DNA from: an uncultured Alphaproteobacteria bacterium
GTDB lineage: Bacteria > Pseudomonadota > Alphaproteobacteria > HIMB59 > GCA-002718135
Direction: 5' to 3'
Length of the DNA: 64,000 bases
NCBI GenBank assembly: GCA_902623255.1
Contig: CACNSY010000003.1
Coordinates: forward strand, 1 to 64,000
The notes beneath the pieces are model-generated. The model saw only the letters and a list, made by a program, of their open reading frames with translations, made no database searches and was not told the DNA's origin. The translations under genes and the position numbers were made by a program. Within the stretch, counting starts at the first letter, position 1. Each line of letters begins with the position of its first letter. Below are positions 61,388 through 64,000 of this stretch, in pieces.

Positions 61388-62241
61388 AAGTAAAAGTAGC
61401 AACATCACAATTCAAAGCTATTAAAGGAGACTTTGACGCTAATTTAAATAAAGCGATTAGTTTAGTTGAAAAAGCATCAAATGAAAATGTTGATATTTTA
61501 CTTCTGCAAGAATTGTTTCAAGATTATTATTTTTGTTCAACAAAAAATGATAAATTTTTTGATCTTGCAATTGATTTTCCTTCTAATCCAATGTTCGAAA
61601 AATTATCTAATATTTGTAAAGATAAAAATATTTCATTACCAATTAGTTTTTTTCAAAAAAAGGAAAATAAGTTTTTTAACTCTCTAGTTATGATTGATTC
61701 TTTCGGTAAAATAAGTGAAGTTTATAATAAATCTCACATTCCTGAAGGACCTGGCTATAATGAGAAGTATTATTTTGAAAAAGGCAACACAGGCTTTATG
61801 GTTTTTGACACCCCTCTGGCAAAAGTTGGCTGTGCAATTTGTTGGGATCAGTGGTTTCCTGAATGTGCAAGAATATTAACATTGAAAGGTGCAGATTTAA
61901 TTTTTTATCCATCAGCAATTGGCTCTGAGCCACACATGCCTGAATTAAATTCAAAGGATCATTGGATTAATACAATGGTAGGACATGCTGCTGCAAATCA
62001 AATCCCTATAGTAACTTCGAATAGAATAGGGAAGGAGGTCGAAGCTGATATTGAATTAAATTTTTATGGCAATTCTTTTATATTGGATCATCTTGGAAAT
62101 GTAATAAATCGTATGAATGATAAGGATGAAGGAATAATAACTGCAACTTTAGATTTGTTAATTTCAAGAGAATATAGAAAATTATGGGGTAACTTTAGAG
62201 ACAGAAGGCCAGATCTATATAAAAAAATTCTCGATTTTTAA
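61384..62241 (+). CDS. aguB: N-carbamoylputrescine amidase
   Basis: I start at ATG 61384, overlapping the aguA stop; an in-frame TTG at 61357 would lie inside aguA. The 285-residue nitrilase-family protein has the catalytic Glu in LLLQELFQDYYF near 40, Lys in YNKSHIPEGPGYNEKYYF near 112, and Cys in CAICWDQWFPECAR near 148. It yields putrescine, ammonia and CO2. A polyamine transporter follows 40 nt on. Confidence 0.93.
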   Translation: MKVKVATSQFKAIKGDFDANLNKAISLVEKASNENVDILLLQELFQDYYFCSTKNDKFFDLAIDFPSNPMFEKLSNICKDKNISLPISFFQKKENKFFNSLVMIDSFGKISEVYNKSHIPEGPGYNEKYYFEKGNTGFMVFDTPLAKVGCAICWDQWFPECARILTLKGADLIFYPSAIGSEPHMPELNSKDHWINTMVGHAAANQIPIVTSNRIGKEVEADIELNFYGNSFILDHLGNVINRMNDKDEGIITATLDLLISREYRKLWGNFRDRRPDLYKKILDF

Positions 62242-62281
62242 TTTATTTTATTTAATGTAATTTTTATTTAGGAGGGGAATA

Positions 62282-63328
62282 ATGCTTAAGTATTTTATAT
62301 CTCTATTAGTTTTAATTTCTTTTTCAGCTCAGGCTAAAGAAGAATTATTTATTTACAATTGGTCTGACTACATTGCCGAAGATACAATTGAAAATTTTGA
62401 AAATGAATTTGGCATTGATGTAACTTATGATGTTTTTGATTCAAATGAGGTTCTTGAAGCTAAACTTTTAGCTGGTGGGTCTGGCTATGATATTGTCGTG
62501 CCTTCTGGTTCTTTTTTAGAAAACCAAATCAAGGCTGGAGTTTTTCAAAAACTTGATAAATCTGAATTATCGAACTTAGGAAATTTAGATCCAGAAGTTT
62601 TATCAAAGATAGATGCACATGATCCAGGCGGTCAGTATTCAGTAAACTATATGTATGGCACAACCGGTATTGGTTACAATACTGATAAGGTTGATGAAGA
62701 TGAGGTTACTAGTTGGAGTGTTTTATTTGACCCAGCTATAGCTTCTAAATATGAAGATTGTGGTATAGCAATGTTAGATGCACCATCTGAAGTAATGGAA
62801 ATTGCCTTAAAATATGTAGGTAAAGATCCTAACACCGAAGACGAAAATGATTATAAGGCTGCTCTTTCAATGTTGCAGGAAATTAGACCTTTCATTAGGT
62901 ATTTTGATTCTTCTCAATATATAGACGATCTTGCTAATGGTGAAATTTGTCTAGCTATGGGATGGTCAGGTGATGTTTTTATTGCTGCTTACGAAGAAAT
63001 AGAACCAGTTTGGTATTCTATTCCTTCAGAGGGAACTGTAATTTGGTTTGATATGATGGCAATTCCAGCTGATGCAAAAAATGTTTTAAATGCACATAAG
63101 TTTATAAATTATATTTTGCGCCCTGAAGTTGCTGCAGATATTACAAACTATGTTTGGTATTCTAATCCAAATAAAGCAGCTAATGAGCTAGTTGATCCAG
63201 AAATTTTAGGAGATCCAGCTATTTATCCAGATGAAGCAACTTTAAGTATGCTATTTGCTGATACTGCTGACTCACCTAAAAAAGCACAATTATCAACTAA
63301 ATATTTTAATAAATTTAAATCAAATTAA
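62282..63328 (+). CDS. Polyamine ABC transporter periplasmic binding protein (PotD/PotF type)
   Basis: This 348-residue protein has a cleavable signal peptide (MLKYFISLLVLISFSAQA) and the PotD/PotF body: LFIYNWSDYIAEDTIENFE near 22, LLAGGSGYDIVVPSG near 66, YMYGTTGIGYN near 123 and MGWSGDVF near 227. A strong AGGAGGGG (62270-62277) sits 4 nt before the ATG. It captures putrescine, spermidine or a related amine. With aguA and aguB it forms a polyamine supply unit. A perfect stem-loop follows before the ATPase gene. Confidence 0.9.
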   Translation: MLKYFISLLVLISFSAQAKEELFIYNWSDYIAEDTIENFENEFGIDVTYDVFDSNEVLEAKLLAGGSGYDIVVPSGSFLENQIKAGVFQKLDKSELSNLGNLDPEVLSKIDAHDPGGQYSVNYMYGTTGIGYNTDKVDEDEVTSWSVLFDPAIASKYEDCGIAMLDAPSEVMEIALKYVGKDPNTEDENDYKAALSMLQEIRPFIRYFDSSQYIDDLANGEICLAMGWSGDVFIAAYEEIEPVWYSIPSEGTVIWFDMMAIPADAKNVLNAHKFINYILRPEVAADITNYVWYSNPNKAANELVDPEILGDPAIYPDEATLSMLFADTADSPKKAQLSTKYFNKFKSN

Positions 63329-63344
63329 AAAATATACTTCATTT

Positions 63345-63372
63345 CAGCACTAATATATTAATATTAGTGCTG
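63345..63372 (+). promoter_or_regulatory. 12-bp stem-loop between binding-protein and ATPase genes
   Basis: CAGCACTAATAT (63345-63356) and ATATTAGTGCTG (63361-63372) are exact reverse complements around the loop ATTA. The stem ends 7 nt before ATG 63380 and no T-run follows. It probably protects the upstream message from 3' decay or partly blocks ATPase translation, so that binding protein exceeds transporter. Confidence 0.7.
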
Positions 63373-63379
63373 ATTTAAG

Positions 63380-64000
63380 ATGGATAATAATTTTCTTGTA
63401 ATTGAAAATATTTCTAAATCATTTGGAGATAACAAAGTTTTAGAAAATATTAATTTAAATATTTCAAAATCTGAATTTTTTGGTCTCTTAGGATCATCGG
63501 GCTCAGGCAAAACTACCTTACTAAGAATACTAGGTGGATTTGAGAAGCCAGATACAGGACGTGTAATACTCGACGGAACGGACATAACAAACCTTGAACC
63601 TTTTGAAAGACCATTAAATTATATGTTTCAATCATATGCTCTATTTCCTCACTTAAACGTATTTAATAATTTAGCTTTTGGAATAAAAGAAAATTTTACC
63701 CAAAAAGAAATTGAAATAAACGTAAGAAATATTGCCGAACTTTTATCTATTGAACATTTATTAAATAGAAGAATTAAGCAATTATCAGGAGGAGAGCAGC
63801 AACGAGTTGCTCTTGGAAGGTGCTTAATAAAAAAACCTAAGTTATTATTATTAGATGAGCCTCTTGCAGCACTAGATAAAAAACTCAGATCAAAAACGCA
63901 ATTAGAGTTAACAACACTACAAAAGAAACTAAAAATTACATTTGTTTTTGTCACCCATGATCAGGAAGAAGCAATGTCCTTATCTGATAGAATGGCAATA
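63380..64000 (+). CDS. Polyamine ABC transporter ATPase (PotA/PotG type), cut by window end
   Basis: ATG 63380 opens a frame that runs to the window end; 207 residues are visible. It has Walker A LGSSGSGKTT near 38, a Q-loop in YMFQSYALFPHL near 82, signature QLSGGEQQRVALGR near 134, Walker B LLLLDEPLAALD near 156 and the switch His in FVFVTHDQEEA near 190. The order FQSYALFPH is typical of the spermidine/putrescine group. The C-terminal regulatory domain and the permease genes lie beyond the window. Confidence 0.92.
   Translation, partial: MDNNFLVIENISKSFGDNKVLENINLNISKSEFFGLLGSSGSGKTTLLRILGGFEKPDTGRVILDGTDITNLEPFERPLNYMFQSYALFPHLNVFNNLAFGIKENFTQKEIEINVRNIAELLSIEHLLNRRIKQLSGGEQQRVALGRCLIKKPKLLLLDEPLAALDKKLRSKTQLELTTLQKKLKITFVFVTHDQEEAMSLSDRMAI

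Noticed and set aside
1-64000. CRISPR arrays, tRNA or rRNA genes, insertion sequences, prophage or toxin-antitoxin systems
   Set aside because: I saw no regularly spaced repeats, cloverleaf-like sequences, transposases, integrases or phage structural genes on either strand.

Overview
The window looks like part of the chromosome of a streamlined, very AT-rich marine alphaproteobacterium, of the SAR11, HIMB59 or AEGEAN-169 kind. This is inferred from base composition, extreme gene packing and gene content (osmolyte-degrading enzymes, a DmdA-like demethylase, periplasmic-binding-protein transporters). The species cannot be fixed by eye. Genes overlap or abut throughout, and most convergent gene pairs meet with 0-5 nt between stop codons. 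I saw no rRNA, tRNA, CRISPR array, insertion sequence or phage gene.

Region 1 (2-27691, all on the + strand) is a surface-polysaccharide island. It opens with the end of a membrane protein that may be an O-antigen polymerase or ligase. Next comes a tight set of eight genes (741-8893): HAD phosphatase, GAPDH paralogue, NeuA-like cytidylyltransferase, HpcH/HpaI aldolase, D-2-hydroxyacid dehydrogenase, a possible GT-B glycosyltransferase, an aldolase fused to a second domain, and KdsB. I read this set as a possible undescribed route to a CMP-activated sugar acid. After it come CDP-6-deoxyhexose genes (9044-12197), ADP-heptose genes hldE and hldD, glycosyltransferases, two O-carbamoyltransferases, a polysaccharide deacetylase, an initiating sugar transferase, a WbpM/PglF-type 4,6-dehydratase, and gmd/fcl for GDP-fucose-type sugars.

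Region 2 (27688-38795) holds catabolic genes on alternating strands: a desulfurase-like PLP enzyme, two aldehyde dehydrogenases, a gamma-butyrobetaine-hydroxylase-like oxygenase, an EamA exporter, an MmgE/PrpD protein beside a hydratase of the itaconyl/mesaconyl-CoA type, a GMC oxidoreductase, and a membrane fatty-acid-hydroxylase-family protein.

Region 3 (38800-54730) is a divergent uptake and breakdown locus. On the - strand, a Tat-exported family-5 binding protein is followed by a homocysteine S-methyltransferase, a GcvT-like enzyme, an FMN 2-hydroxyacid oxidase, a TPP enzyme, a transthyretin-like protein lacking its usual C-terminal signature, a DmdA-like demethylase, an OsmC protein and an ECHDC3-like protein. 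On the + strand are two permeases, a double ATPase, a small protein, an SDR and a second GMC oxidoreductase. The set suggests import of a methylated (sulfonium or ammonium) osmolyte, oxidation and decarboxylation of a 2-hydroxy acid, and methyl transfer to folate and homocysteine.

Region 4 (54751-64000) holds a 59-residue protein, an ScfR-type regulator, an MDR reductase, a carnitine-to-glycine-betaine module (cdhA, cdhC, cdhB), an HD-domain protein carrying all six ligands of the PhnZ/TmpB diiron oxygenases, agmatine-to-putrescine enzymes (aguA, aguB), and the start of a polyamine ABC transporter cut by the window edge.

Regulatory features include perfect inverted repeats directly after both binding-protein genes, a hairpin just upstream of the Shine-Dalgarno of the first of them, and a permease gene that probably starts at ATT.
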